Positions 1 through 8,866 of a stretch of 64,000 nt of DNA are shown here, piece by piece. The position numbers and the translations under genes were made by a program. The stretch covers positions 901,628-965,627 of the forward strand of contig NZ_CP116619.1 of assembly GCF_030409055.1 (NCBI RefSeq). The letters run 5' to 3'. Within the stretch, counting starts at the first letter, position 1. Each line of letters opens with the position of its first letter. Source of the stretch: Trichocoleus desertorum NBK24 (GTDB lineage Bacteria > Cyanobacteriota > Cyanobacteriia > FACHB-46). The notes beneath the pieces are model-generated. The model did no database searches, was not told the origin of the DNA, and worked only from the letters and a program-made list of their open reading frames with translations.

Positions 1-225
1 TGCCCATTTTTATGTCCTCTTCAGTAAATAAGTGTTGTGCAGCAAAGCGGTAAAAATCTTTCTTAACTTCGCATTGCGCTTTCTTAATGCTCTTAGATTA
101 GCGGTTTGGCTAGGGCTGATGGCACTATCAGAAGACTGAACTCCTGTCATGCTTGAGTAATAGTCTGAGACTATTGAGGCTCTACCTATACGTAGAGGGA
201 TTGGTAGTAGAGTGCTTAAAAAGCT

Positions 226-669
226 CTAAACTTCACCAGAAAATTGACAGAATACTGTGCGATCGCGAGGACCATCCAATTCAAAAAACAAGATTGATTG
301 GTAGGTGCCCAAAGCCAACTTCCCCTCTACCACTGGAACCACCTCACTTGTGCTCAGAGTCAGGGCCATAAGGTGAGAGTGCGCATTCATCGGTTCGTCT
401 TCCGGGATGTTGGGTCGTAAATGCAAGTCATTATGCAAGTAGCGATCGCCCACTGGTGCTAGTTTTTCGAGATGTGTTTTGATGTCTTCTAGCAATCTGG
501 CTTCATATTCGTTGATCGCTAGAGCTGTAGTGGTATGGCGAGAAAACACTAATACTTGCCCATTTTGAATCGGGGTTTCTGCTAATAGAGCGGCGATTTG
601 CGGGGTAATGTCGTGGATGTTGATGCCCTGGCTGGTTCTTACTTCAATCAGTTTGTGGATGATTGGCAT
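226..669 (-). CDS. YjbQ / UPF0047 family protein
   Basis: A 147-residue protein of the YjbQ (UPF0047) family, small soluble proteins linked to a weak thiamine-phosphate synthase activity whose real role is unsettled. Family landmarks are visible: HTTTALAINE near residue 45, the HNDLH stretch near residue 80, NAHSHLMAL near 97 and the closing GTYQSILFFELDGPRDR segment. The histidines form the family's presumed metal/active site. I chose the ATG at 669 because AAGGAG lies seven bases upstream. An in-frame GTG at 693 would add eight residues but would have to start upstream of that ribosome site. Length is normal. The gene is divergent from the DUF2301 gene, with about 130 bp shared between them. 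Confidence 0.9.
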   Translation of the reverse strand: MPIIHKLIEVRTSQGINIHDITPQIAALLAETPIQNGQVLVFSRHTTTALAINEYEARLLEDIKTHLEKLAPVGDRYLHNDLHLRPNIPEDEPMNAHSHLMALTLSTSEVVPVVEGKLALGTYQSILFFELDGPRDRTVFCQFSGEV

Positions 670-800
670 TTGCTCTCCTTTGGATGCAACCACTCTATAT
701 TGAAGAGGAATTGAAGAAGATTGAGGCGCTCACACTCTCAGTCCCTCCGAAGGGGTTGATCGATGGTGCTGTAAAGCCTGAGTGACAGGGAGGAGATCAT

Positions 801-1463
801 ATGACCACTGCGAATTTGGAATCGGACGTTTATCAAGGCCAGTTTGGAGAGTTTACGATTACGGAAAGCGATCGCCAGGGTGTCGTGATTTATCGCGCAG
901 GACTGACGGTAGCGGCTTGTTGTTTCGCCCTTGGGACTGCCTTAGTGTTGCGCTTTGGCGATGAGCCAGGAGTTGTGTCGTGGCTAACGCCGCTCTATGC
1001 TGGTTTTTCGCTGGCCTTGGCAGTTAGCTTGCTAACCATTCATATCTATCTAGCGCCGCTGCATCGAGCTTTGCAAGCATTCTGGGTGATTGGCAGCCTC
1101 AGTGCGATCGCATTCGCTTTGCGGGCAGATGAACCCCTGGCTAGTTTTGTTTATAGCCAGCCCCTGAGCTTATTGGGCATTGGCTTCACATTTGCGGCGT
1201 TGACCGGGATCTTTTTCAAAGAAGCTTTTTGCTTTAATCGCGCTGAGACAAAGGTCTTGACCCCACTGGTGCCAATTCTGCTGCTAGGGCATATGGTGGG
1301 AATTCTGCCACCTCAAGGAGAACAAGTCCTTTTAGCTGTATGGGCTGCGTTATTTCTGGTGTTTGCATGTCGCAAAGTCATCCAGCCCATTCCACCTGAT
1401 ATCGGAGATAAATCCGTCTTTGATTATCTCCATCAACAGCAGTTGGCAAAAGCCGAAAATTAG
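801..1463 (+). CDS. DUF2301 family integral membrane protein
   Basis: A 220-residue polytopic membrane protein matching the DUF2301 family (COG5413), common in cyanobacteria and of unknown function. After a soluble N-terminus (about 30 residues, containing VYQGQFGEFTIT) there are about six hydrophobic segments, with the conserved GIFFKEAFCFNRAETK loop near residues 135-150. This loop follows the segment GIGFTFAALT and is the most family-specific part. The ATG at 801 is preceded by a very strong GGGAGGAG ribosome site. The gene appears monocistronic; the next gene is convergent. Identity is from overall pattern, so the family call is good but no biochemical role can be given. Confidence 0.85.
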   Translation: MTTANLESDVYQGQFGEFTITESDRQGVVIYRAGLTVAACCFALGTALVLRFGDEPGVVSWLTPLYAGFSLALAVSLLTIHIYLAPLHRALQAFWVIGSLSAIAFALRADEPLASFVYSQPLSLLGIGFTFAALTGIFFKEAFCFNRAETKVLTPLVPILLLGHMVGILPPQGEQVLLAVWAALFLVFACRKVIQPIPPDIGDKSVFDYLHQQQLAKAEN

Positions 1464-1472
1464 TCTGGCTGG

Positions 1473-1718
1473 TTAAATTTTTTCTTTGCGCTCTGCATCT
1501 GCGTCTCTTTGCTGCCCTGGCATCTCTGGCATCACCGCTGGGCTGTTGAGGAGACGTTCGTTATAAACCACGTTGTCATCGGTGATCTGCAAATCATCTA
1601 AATCGGCATCAATACCGCTGTCTGTCTGCTTGGTGTTGAGGGCCGACTGATCTGACATATGGCTGGAATTCTGGCGGTCGTCTGCGGAGTTCATAGAACT
1701 TAGCTTCTCAAGCAACAA
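1473..1718 (-). CDS. small acidic hypothetical protein
   Basis: An 81-residue ORF rich in Asp, Asn, Ser and Gln, with no hydrophobic segment; it is likely disordered. The middle (residues about 38-60, ADLDDLQITDDNVVYNERLL) looks the most protein-like. It ends ten bases from the stop of the convergent DUF2301 gene. The Met at residue 9 (NSADDRQNSS follows) is an alternative start. I do not recognise a family. It could be a lineage-specific small protein or a chance ORF; the clean position between two genes favours a real one. Confidence 0.45.
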   Translation of the reverse strand: MLLEKLSSMNSADDRQNSSHMSDQSALNTKQTDSGIDADLDDLQITDDNVVYNERLLNSPAVMPEMPGQQRDADAERKEKI

Positions 1719-1866
1719 CTGAATATGCCCAGCGTAATGAGTTGAGGGTAATCTACCCCCTATCTGGAGACCTATTCGCCTACTACCTGAATGTTAGGTG
1801 GCATGGTCTGCTGCTTTTCGATAGAGCGGCATATATCCCAATCAAGTCCCAATCAAGTCTGATTTG

Positions 1867-2526
1867 ATGAAGTTCAAAGTTGACTTAATCCAGCGGCGAG
1901 AAGTTTGGTGGCCAACCATTCCAGGCTGGGGTGTGATCTTGGGGAGCTTGTTGCTAGCGCTCACCCTCACGATCGCGAATATCCATCCTTTCCTCGCGGT
2001 CACTGCTCCGATTTCAGCCAATGTTTTAGTGGTGGAAGGTTGGTTGCCCGACTATGCCATAAAAGAGGCGATCGCGGAATACGAACGTGGCACCTACGAG
2101 AAACTCATCACCACAGGTACGCCTTTATCGAGAGGATACTATCTAGCTGAGTACAAAAACTTTGCGGAACTGACAGCCGCTACCTTCCTGGCACTAGGAT
2201 TTGACCCCAAGCAATTGGTTGCAGTCCCAACTCCCAAAGTTGAAAAAGACCGCACTTACACTTCAGCCGTTACTTTGCGGCAATGGTTGTCCACATCGGG
2301 ATTACGGGTGACAGGCGTAAATCTTTTCACCTTAGGCACTCATGCTCGTCGTAGTTGGCTGGTTTTTCGGCAAGCATTGGCCCCAAGTGTGCCTGTAGGT
2401 GCGATCGCCGTTGAGCCACAAGCCTATGACGTAAAGCATTGGTGGCGATCGAGCGAAGGAGTGCGAACGGTGATCTCTGAAGCCATTGCTTACCTCTATG
2501 CTCGGTTGGTGAGTTGGAAAAGCTAA
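1867..2526 (+). CDS. YdcF/SanA-like (DUF218) membrane-anchored protein
   Basis: A 219-residue protein with one N-terminal membrane segment (residues about 22-40) followed by a Rossmann-like domain. ANVLVVEGWLPDYAIKEAI near residue 52 resembles the start of the DUF218/YdcF/SanA/ElyC fold. Further on are LITTGTPLSRG, a region rich in Thr/Ser with YTSAVTLRQWL, and FTLGTHARRSWLVFRQAL, matching the strand-turn-helix units and the conserved H-x-R-R patch of that family. Members act in envelope or vancomycin tolerance, or bind S-adenosylmethionine; the substrate here is unknown. The ATG at 1867 is preferred over the TTG directly before it. The nearest downstream gene on this strand, dprA, begins about 100 bp later. 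Confidence 0.7.
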   Translation: MKFKVDLIQRREVWWPTIPGWGVILGSLLLALTLTIANIHPFLAVTAPISANVLVVEGWLPDYAIKEAIAEYERGTYEKLITTGTPLSRGYYLAEYKNFAELTAATFLALGFDPKQLVAVPTPKVEKDRTYTSAVTLRQWLSTSGLRVTGVNLFTLGTHARRSWLVFRQALAPSVPVGAIAVEPQAYDVKHWWRSSEGVRTVISEAIAYLYARLVSWKS

Positions 2527-2627
2527 AACGCCATCCTAGCTAGTAATAGTGAGGGTTAGCAGCCAGCAAAGTCAGCATTAAGCCAAAATTGGGGCATACT
2601 GAGATCCGCTGACTTGAGGGTGAATGA

Positions 2628-3767
2628 TTGGTCTCAGAACGTGCATTGTGGTTAGCTTGGTCTCGCATTCCAGGTATTGGCCCCATTTTGCTCAAACGGC
2701 TGCAACAGCACTTCCAGACTTTAGCAGCCGCTTGGGAAGCAAGCCCTCGTGAGCTGGGGGCAGTGGAAGGCATTGGACCGCAAACCCTAGAAGTGATGGT
2801 GGCGGCGCGGGCCAAAATTCATCCAGAGCAGCTGCTGGAAACCCATGAGCGGGAAAACCCTTGTTTCTGGACTCCCGCCGATCCGGGCTATCCTCAGTTG
2901 CTACTAGAAATTCCAGACCCACCCCCGGTTCTATATTACAAAGGCCAAGTTCAGTCGCAGGAGCAACAAGCTACGACACCCGCGATCGCGATTGTGGGCA
3001 CTCGTGACCCCTCGGAGTACGGGCGGCGCTGGGCACGTAAACTTAGTTCTTCTTTAGCCCACCAAAACTTCACGGTGGTTTCAGGCTTGGCCTATGGCAT
3101 CGATACTGAAGCCCATCAAAGTTGCCTGGATGTAGGTGGCTACACAATCGCAGTCTTGGGAACTGGGGTGGATATGGTCTATCCCTGGAAAAACCAACGG
3201 CTTTACGACCAAATTGCTGAGCAGGGCTTGCTAGTGAGTGAGTATCCCGCTAGCACCCAACCCGATCGCAGTCACTTCCCCCGGCGCAACCGTATCATCG
3301 CAGGCTTGAGTCGAGCCATTTTGGTGATGGAAGCACCCGGTAAATCTGGCGCGTTAATTACCGCTCACCTTGCGAACGATTATGGTCGAGATGTTTACGT
3401 TTTGCCTGGTTCCCTAGACAATCCTCGCTCTATGGGTTGTTTGAAATTGCTGAGTGTGGGAGCCCAAGCGATTTTGAGCGAAATTCATCTGCTAGAAATG
3501 CTAGGAACAATGCCCCGATTGCAAGTGGTGGAGCCAGCGCCGCAAAACTCTCAAGCTGCTTCTAGCAATCCCAGCCATGCTTTAATCCCAGATTTAGCGC
3601 CAGAGCTACGAACCGTTTTGCAAGCGTTAACGGCTGAGCCCACAACATTTGATGTCATTGTGCAGCAAGTAGGACTAGCAGCCGCAGCAGTCTCCAGTGC
3701 GCTATTGCAGTTGGAGTTGTTGGGTTTGGTGTCGCAAGCACCGGGAATGCGCTACCAGCTTTCCTAG
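2628..3767 (+). CDS. dprA: DNA-processing protein DprA (Smf)
   Basis: DprA binds incoming single-stranded DNA during natural transformation and loads RecA onto it. The 379-residue protein has the full architecture: an N-terminal helix-hairpin-helix region (SRIPGIGPILLKRL and GAVEGIGPQTL), a central Rossmann domain with VGTRDPSEYG, VSGLAYGIDTEAH, AVLGTGVDMVYP, FPRRNRIIAGLS and the GKSGALITAHLA loop, then a C-terminal winged-helix domain (about residues 325-379). Start is TTG at 2628: an in-frame TGA sits immediately upstream, so no longer form is possible, and GAGGGTG precedes it. The gene is intact. This matters because another competence gene in this window, comF, is disrupted. Confidence 0.95.
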   Translation: MVSERALWLAWSRIPGIGPILLKRLQQHFQTLAAAWEASPRELGAVEGIGPQTLEVMVAARAKIHPEQLLETHERENPCFWTPADPGYPQLLLEIPDPPPVLYYKGQVQSQEQQATTPAIAIVGTRDPSEYGRRWARKLSSSLAHQNFTVVSGLAYGIDTEAHQSCLDVGGYTIAVLGTGVDMVYPWKNQRLYDQIAEQGLLVSEYPASTQPDRSHFPRRNRIIAGLSRAILVMEAPGKSGALITAHLANDYGRDVYVLPGSLDNPRSMGCLKLLSVGAQAILSEIHLLEMLGTMPRLQVVEPAPQNSQAASSNPSHALIPDLAPELRTVLQALTAEPTTFDVIVQQVGLAAAAVSSALLQLELLGLVSQAPGMRYQLS

Positions 3768-3779
3768 ACTAACCTGCGC

Positions 3780-4922
3780 TCAACTCGCCAGGAATTCCTC
3801 CAGCTCTGGTACTTCTACCCAAGTTCCGGCGCTGTGAGATTGGTGGGTTAAATCCATCAACAATTGTGAGTAAACCCCTTCACGCAAGGAGGGGGCGATC
3901 GCGTTTCCTTGGTCTATGCCTTGCACCCAGCGATCGACCACACCCATAAATGGGGCAATGCGACCATCCAGGTAAGTTTTAGGAAACTCTAGGCGTTTGG
4001 GAATTTCTACTAAGCTCAGGGGTTGTCCGCCTTGACTGGCCCAGAGCTGAAATCCATGCACGTAGTCTTTTTGGTTGTTGCTACCCAAGACTAAAGTGCC
4101 GCGATCGCCATACACTTCTACCCAGTGCCCCCGACCTTGATAAGTGACAGAGCTAAGGCAAACTTGGCAAGGCACACCGTTGGCTAGTTCTAGCATCAGC
4201 ATGCAAGTGTCATCAGCATCCACGGTTTTATGTTCTCCGGTACTCGGATCAGGACGTGCCGGAATGGAAGTGCTGAGTCGAGCCGACAAGCGTTGGATGG
4301 GGCCGAACAGCCAAGCAATGTAGTCAAAGGCATGGGAGCCAATCGCACCTAAGGCACCGCCTCCCTTTTCCTTTTGGGCGTACCAGTTCCAAGGACGGGT
4401 AGCATCGGCGCGACTAGAAACCAACCAATCAATTTTGATCAGGCGTGTCTCACCGACGTAACCTTCTGCGAGGAGTTCAGCTAAGCGTTGCCAGGTAGGG
4501 ACACAACGAAACTCAAAATCGAGAGCCGCGATCGCTTGCTTATTGGCAGCTAGACGATATAAGTCTTTGGCTTCTGTGGCGGAGAGAGTCGTTGGCTTTT
4601 CTAGCAGGATGTGTTTGCCCGCTTGCAGCACGGTTTGGGCCACGTCGTAGTGCACAAAAGGGGGTGTGGAAATGCTCACTGCCTGAACTTCTGGCAAGGC
4701 GGCAATTTCTTCGACGCTGCTGCAAGCATGAGGAATCTGGTGGGCTGCGGCGATCGCTTGGGCTTGAGCTAAGTCTCGGTGATACACTGCCACGACTTGG
4801 GTGCGATCGTGGGCTTGAAACCCCGGAATGTGAACTTTCTGCCCGAAACCTGTACCGATGACTGCAACGCCAATTTGCGATCGCGGCTTTGAGGAGGTGG
4901 AGTTCACGTTGGGGGAGACCAT
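3780..4922 (-). CDS. Gfo/Idh/MocA family oxidoreductase
   Basis: A 380-residue NAD(P)-dependent oxidoreductase of the Gfo/Idh/MocA family, which usually acts on sugars or inositol derivatives. The N-terminal Rossmann motif VAVIGTGFGQ begins near residue 19. SISTPPFVHY and the signature ILLEKPTTLS (Glu-Lys-Pro) follow near residues 85-115. The C-terminal domain includes GALGAIGSHAFDYIAWL, with the catalytic-type His. The first 15 residues (PNVNSTSSKPRSQ) are a flexible extension. It converges tail-to-tail with dprA, with only 12 bp between the stops. The substrate cannot be told from sequence. Confidence 0.9.
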   Translation of the reverse strand: MVSPNVNSTSSKPRSQIGVAVIGTGFGQKVHIPGFQAHDRTQVVAVYHRDLAQAQAIAAAHQIPHACSSVEEIAALPEVQAVSISTPPFVHYDVAQTVLQAGKHILLEKPTTLSATEAKDLYRLAANKQAIAALDFEFRCVPTWQRLAELLAEGYVGETRLIKIDWLVSSRADATRPWNWYAQKEKGGGALGAIGSHAFDYIAWLFGPIQRLSARLSTSIPARPDPSTGEHKTVDADDTCMLMLELANGVPCQVCLSSVTYQGRGHWVEVYGDRGTLVLGSNNQKDYVHGFQLWASQGGQPLSLVEIPKRLEFPKTYLDGRIAPFMGVVDRWVQGIDQGNAIAPSLREGVYSQLLMDLTHQSHSAGTWVEVPELEEFLAS

Positions 4923-5062
4923 AGACGAGGGAGTGTTGAAGGTTGCAGTATTTCGTGGAAAAATACTCAGTTATTTATAGTACTGGTTGTAGGTGCAAGC
5001 TTGCGTAAGCCGCCAAGAAACAAGCAAGCCTTATTTTCTAATCTTCAGCACATCCGCTTCAA

Positions 5063-6460
5063 TCAACTATCTTGATCATTTTGAGCAGCCTCTGCCATGG
5101 TTTGAGAACCATTGAAGGCAGCAAGGGCTTTATTTGTTTTAGATTCAGTGACAATGACTTGAGAATTTTCTCCTGACAATGAATTGGAAGTTATAACTTG
5201 CTGTGTTAAGTGAGACTCTTCAATTTTCGCTACTCCAGTATCCCGCACACGCTCGCCTCCCATCATCTCTTCTGCTCTTCCTATAGTGTCTTTAGCTATT
5301 CTTTCACTAAAGCCAACGACAAAGGCTACAGCAAAAATGAAAGCTGTTCTCTTATCTTTTTGAGCCTCAGTCCCACTTTTCATCTGAGTCGAGAGAGAGG
5401 GTATCGTAACTATCTCAGAGCTAATAAGGGCAAAAAAGAACGCAGCAAATGATGCTCCTATGATTGGCTTGAATGCACCAATAAGAAATGGCACGAGTCT
5501 ATCAAGATACTTTTTATCCTGAAAATCTTCAATTCGTATCAAGATACTCACTATACTTCCTAGAGTTCCTGCGGAAATAACCAAAAGAACTTCAATAATA
5601 GTTTTGATGTTCTTTTCGGAATCACTTTTAAAGAGTTTTAATTTGTCTTGGGCAGAAGTCAATTTAGATTGTAGATTGTCTTTTATTATATAAAGCTCTT
5701 CTATTCCCTTAAGGTCAGCAGACTCCTTTGTAATAGTCGGACTAGTTTTCTTACCGTTAGTTGAACCTACAACTGGAGGAGTGACTAAAATAATTGGGTC
5801 ATTCAACTTAGATAACCTTAATCTATCATTAATCACAACATTAATTAATGATATATCTTCATTTAAATTATCTATTTGCCCAGCTATAGGACTATTGTCA
5901 GCGATTCGGGCACTAGAATACAACGAATAAATAAGAAGTGAGCAAGTAATAGTAGAGGCAATAGTTCCATAAGCTATTAGTGCGAAAATCAATCCAGAAA
6001 TCACTTTTAGAGGTGTCGATGGTGATCTTTGTGCATCCATAAAGCGATTTATCAAATAACCAAATATAGGATTTTCATGTCTACAAAGAACTCGCTCAAC
6101 ATCAATTCTTATATTTCTAGAAAAATACAAGTTTGGTTTGTCTTTAAAAAGAAGAGAGGACACTGCTAGATCAAGAGAGTTAATTAAAGTTTTTGCCTCT
6201 TCTTGTATTGTTCTCCTTTTGTCAGGCGTAATTATGTTTGGAATTTTTTCCCACCAAACCTTTCTAGGGGAGTTTCTTGAAATAATTTTTTCAGTTCTTT
6301 GCAATAAAATAACTACTTTTGCAATTTCTTCTTGAACTTCTTCTTTTATTTCTATTGTCGATAAATTTTGATAGCTTCCGCGGATGTCATTCAGAACATC
6401 TTTCGTCTCTTTTTCTGATTTGGATGTTTTAACGAAATCAATGTCTATCGGGTTTGCCAT
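5063..6460 (-). CDS. multi-pass membrane protein with coiled-coil segments, unknown function
   Basis: A 465-residue protein I do not recognise. A charged helical N-terminus (KTSKSEKETKDVLNDI, then EIKEEVQEEIAKVVILLQRTEKII) is followed by a strong membrane segment near residues 155-185, a long extracytoplasmic or loop region with Asn/Asp/Ser-rich sequence and a coiled coil (LKGIEELYIIKDNLQSKLTSAQDKLKLF). Then come three closely spaced membrane segments (IIEVLLVISAGTLGSIVSI, LIGAFKPIIGASFAAFFFAL, AFIFAVAFVVGFSERIAKD) and a disordered Gln/Asn/Ser tail. The ATG at 6460 is used because GAGGG precedes it; a TTG four codons earlier is less likely. The coding region is AT-rich and I find no GCGATCGC in it, unlike nearly every neighbour, which suggests recent acquisition. 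Confidence 0.75.
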   Translation of the reverse strand: MANPIDIDFVKTSKSEKETKDVLNDIRGSYQNLSTIEIKEEVQEEIAKVVILLQRTEKIISRNSPRKVWWEKIPNIITPDKRRTIQEEAKTLINSLDLAVSSLLFKDKPNLYFSRNIRIDVERVLCRHENPIFGYLINRFMDAQRSPSTPLKVISGLIFALIAYGTIASTITCSLLIYSLYSSARIADNSPIAGQIDNLNEDISLINVVINDRLRLSKLNDPIILVTPPVVGSTNGKKTSPTITKESADLKGIEELYIIKDNLQSKLTSAQDKLKLFKSDSEKNIKTIIEVLLVISAGTLGSIVSILIRIEDFQDKKYLDRLVPFLIGAFKPIIGASFAAFFFALISSEIVTIPSLSTQMKSGTEAQKDKRTAFIFAVAFVVGFSERIAKDTIGRAEEMMGGERVRDTGVAKIEESHLTQQVITSNSLSGENSQVIVTESKTNKALAAFNGSQTMAEAAQNDQDS

Positions 6461-6881
6461 GTATTCCCTCAAAGAAGAGTTTTTCTAGTATATTTACCAG
6501 ACACAATCTTAACCGCGATACTCAGTAAAGCTCGAGAAATATATAAAAATAAAAGGTATGAACCCAGAAAAGATTGAATATTAGGTAAATAAAGCCTTGT
6601 ACTCTTTACTTCATAAATTCCAAAAAGTTACGTGTGAAATTTAGTTTACCGAGAAGACATTTCGGCTTGTAAATAATTGCAGGCTATAGAAACAAATGAA
6701 CTGTTGTGAGCAGTCTTTTGATTTAAAGCTGTTCATAATGGCTTCTAGCAGCGATCGCTAGAAAATTTCGGCTCTCAGTTTTCAGGTGTGAGTGTTTGGC
6801 TAGTGGGGAGTTGTGGTATCTCTTATTACCTTGAGAGTAGGGGCATCTCTCGATTCACCACAACTATTTGAGGAGGCTTTT
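6461..6881. other. AT-rich intergenic region
   Basis: About 420 bp between a minus-strand membrane-protein gene and a plus-strand pseudogene. It should hold both promoters. The first 280 bp share the AT-rich character of the membrane-protein gene; HIP1 reappears near 6750, marking the probable return to native sequence. I see no ORF, hairpin terminator or repeat that I can support. Confidence 0.5.
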
Positions 6882-7484
6882 ATGTCATCTTCTGCAATCC
6901 TTCCGTCTTATTTCTCTACAAAGATGTTGCTGAAAGGTTCTCTACTGGGCAGTCTATTACTCCTCAGTATTGGGCCTATGTTCGCAGTCACAGTACCACT
7001 TGCAGTGCAGGCTCAATCTGTGAGTTTGATGGCTCAAGTTTTGAGAAATGAATCTCCGCCTGGATGTACGGCAAGTGGTTGTCAGCTAAATATTGAGCGA
7101 TCGCTATTGAGAAGGGGCGATCGCGTGACGATTCGCCATGACGGAGAGGAGCGACAGATTCTTCGTAAGGGCGATCGCCGCAAGTTACAGTTCGCTCTCA
7201 CGGCTCCTGTTCGAAATCGTACAGGTCAGATTGTGGTGCCGCAAAACAGTGTGGTGGAGGGGAGGTAGTGCCTGTTTCTGGGGGTGGGCAGTTTATGGCT
7301 AGCCGTCTCTGGGTCAATGGTCGAGCTTACCGATTTGCCGCTGAGTCACCGCTGTTGCACGATGTCAAAGATCCGAAGCAAACTTCGGTGGGGGCGATCG
7401 CGACCGATGCGGCAATTGGAGCAGTCGGGGCGATCGGCATCGGCAAGGTATTGGGGCGGGTGTAATTAAAAGTAGCAGGTTAGG

Positions 7485-8528
7485 TCAAGCTGGATTTTGA
7501 GCAAGACTCGCCCAGTAAGAGTGCCAATCCTGGTTCGTCCGCAGCACTCGCAAGGCTAACATTGCCTCCGCATGTTTGACACTCCACCAACTGCCCGAGC
7601 GTTTCAGTCGTTGCTGAATCACATAGCGATGAGCACTCTCAATTTCACCCGAACCAATCGGTAAGTCTGCGGCAATTGCTCCTTTGTAGTCGAGTTGCTC
7701 TAAGCGATTAGAGATGTAGCGGGAAGCACAACGGACGGGTGCTGTTTTGTCAGGCACCGGGTCTGCTTCCACAAAAGGACGCAATGCTTTGATGACTGCT
7801 GCGACGTGGTTGTGTTTGAGCCGCCGCTTTTGCTGCGCTAGCCACGTCTTGGGGCTCTCTGGAGCACAAACGCTGCTGGCATCGACGAGATACTCACACA
7901 GATGATAGAAATCGAGTAAATAGCGACCGGGTTGACCGAATCGTTGGGAAATTTGGTCGGCAATCCAGGGAGCACCATCCCCGATACCATGCACAAAGGT
8001 TTGTTGTCCTACCCCGGCTCGAATGGCACTGGCAACCAGTTGCTCACCTGCCTCATCAGTAGTTCCCAAGGTCGCCCCAAATACTGGATGAGTTTGCTCT
8101 GGAGTCCGAGCGAAGGCTAAGCGAGCTTCCTGCCAACCGACTTGGCGAGTGGTGCGACGGTCTACCTCCTTCTTCTCAAGGGTCGTTGTTTGGGTGGTGA
8201 CAATCGGAATCATGCTCCCATCCATCTCCACAATCAGACAATCTACCCCATCGTGTTCTGGTATCTCGGTGTTGAGTTGATGACGTTGCAAGTGTAAAAC
8301 CTGCTCGGCGTGCCGTTGGGTCACCGCTTGGGCAGAACTCACGGGCACGCTAATGCCATGATGTTCTTGCAACTTCCGAGGAATTTGTCCAAACGGTACA
8401 TCGGCTCCAAAATCAGTCATCACTCGTTGTAACGGCAGTGAATATCCCCGACAACTAACTCCTGCGGCTTCCCGAAAGGGTCGGGTAATCCCTTTGCCTT
8501 TGCCTTGGCTAAACAGTTGCTCTCTCAC
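7485..8528 (-). CDS. ISKra4-type transposase, catalytic part
   Basis: A 347-residue DDE-type transposase portion. It begins with a region containing DFGADVPFGQIPRKLQEHHGI and SVPVSSAQAVTQRHAEQ, typical of ISKra4 proteins. Candidate catalytic residues are Asp in LIVEMDGSMIPIV, Asp in FVHGIGDGAPWI and Glu in PIGSGEIESAHRYVIQQRLK. It starts with GTG at 8528, overlapping the stop of the upstream ORF by four bases (GTGA), so the two parts are made either by translational coupling or by a -1 frameshift giving one protein of about 460 residues. No internal stop; it may be active. Confidence 0.85.
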   Translation of the reverse strand: MREQLFSQGKGKGITRPFREAAGVSCRGYSLPLQRVMTDFGADVPFGQIPRKLQEHHGISVPVSSAQAVTQRHAEQVLHLQRHQLNTEIPEHDGVDCLIVEMDGSMIPIVTTQTTTLEKKEVDRRTTRQVGWQEARLAFARTPEQTHPVFGATLGTTDEAGEQLVASAIRAGVGQQTFVHGIGDGAPWIADQISQRFGQPGRYLLDFYHLCEYLVDASSVCAPESPKTWLAQQKRRLKHNHVAAVIKALRPFVEADPVPDKTAPVRCASRYISNRLEQLDYKGAIAADLPIGSGEIESAHRYVIQQRLKRSGSWWSVKHAEAMLALRVLRTNQDWHSYWASLAQNPA

Positions 8529-8866
8529 TTCGATGGTTCCGAAGCGGGTGTACCAATAGAGTCTTTTTTTCGGCTGCGTTGAGCGCGGGGATTGGTGTTC
8601 ACAAACTCATCGTGTTGGGCTTGATTTTGCCGGGTTGCCCATCCTTGCAAGGCTGAGTGTCCCAGTTGCTGAATTTCTTCAATCACTCGTTGTTCGGCTT
8701 CATTGGCTTTGACCAGATTTCCCTCGGCATTCTCCACGACTGACAACAAAGTCTCTATCTTGGCTTTCAGGTCAGGATGACGGTTTAACCGCTCTTCCAA
8801 GCTCTCGGACTCGGCCCCAGCACACGCTGGACTGTCAGTTGATTCTTGGCTCATGGGATGATGCAC
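8525..8866 (-). CDS. ISKra4-type transposase, N-terminal part
   Basis: A 113-residue leading ORF of the element, mostly helical and charged (LEERLNRHPDLKAKIETLL, ENAEGNLVKANEAEQRVIEEIQQLG), ending in a basic Asn/Arg/Lys stretch. In single-ORF relatives this sequence forms the N-terminus of the transposase. The stop overlaps the GTG start of the catalytic ORF. Met at residue 5 is an alternative start. It lies wholly inside the insertion sequence. Confidence 0.8.
   Translation of the reverse strand: MHHPMSQESTDSPACAGAESESLEERLNRHPDLKAKIETLLSVVENAEGNLVKANEAEQRVIEEIQQLGHSALQGWATRQNQAQHDEFVNTNPRAQRSRKKDSIGTPASEPSK

Noticed and set aside
1..20. Possible start of a minus-strand gene leaving the left edge (GAGGA before ATGGGC)
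   Set aside because: Only seven coding bases are inside the window, too little to support a call.
153..371. 72-codon ORF on the plus strand at the left edge
   Set aside because: Mostly antisense to the yjbQ end; no ribosome site or recognisable sequence.
7268..7465. Separate 65-residue gene starting at 7268
   Set aside because: It is the frameshifted middle of the disrupted exported-protein gene; its last residues are read from the IS end.
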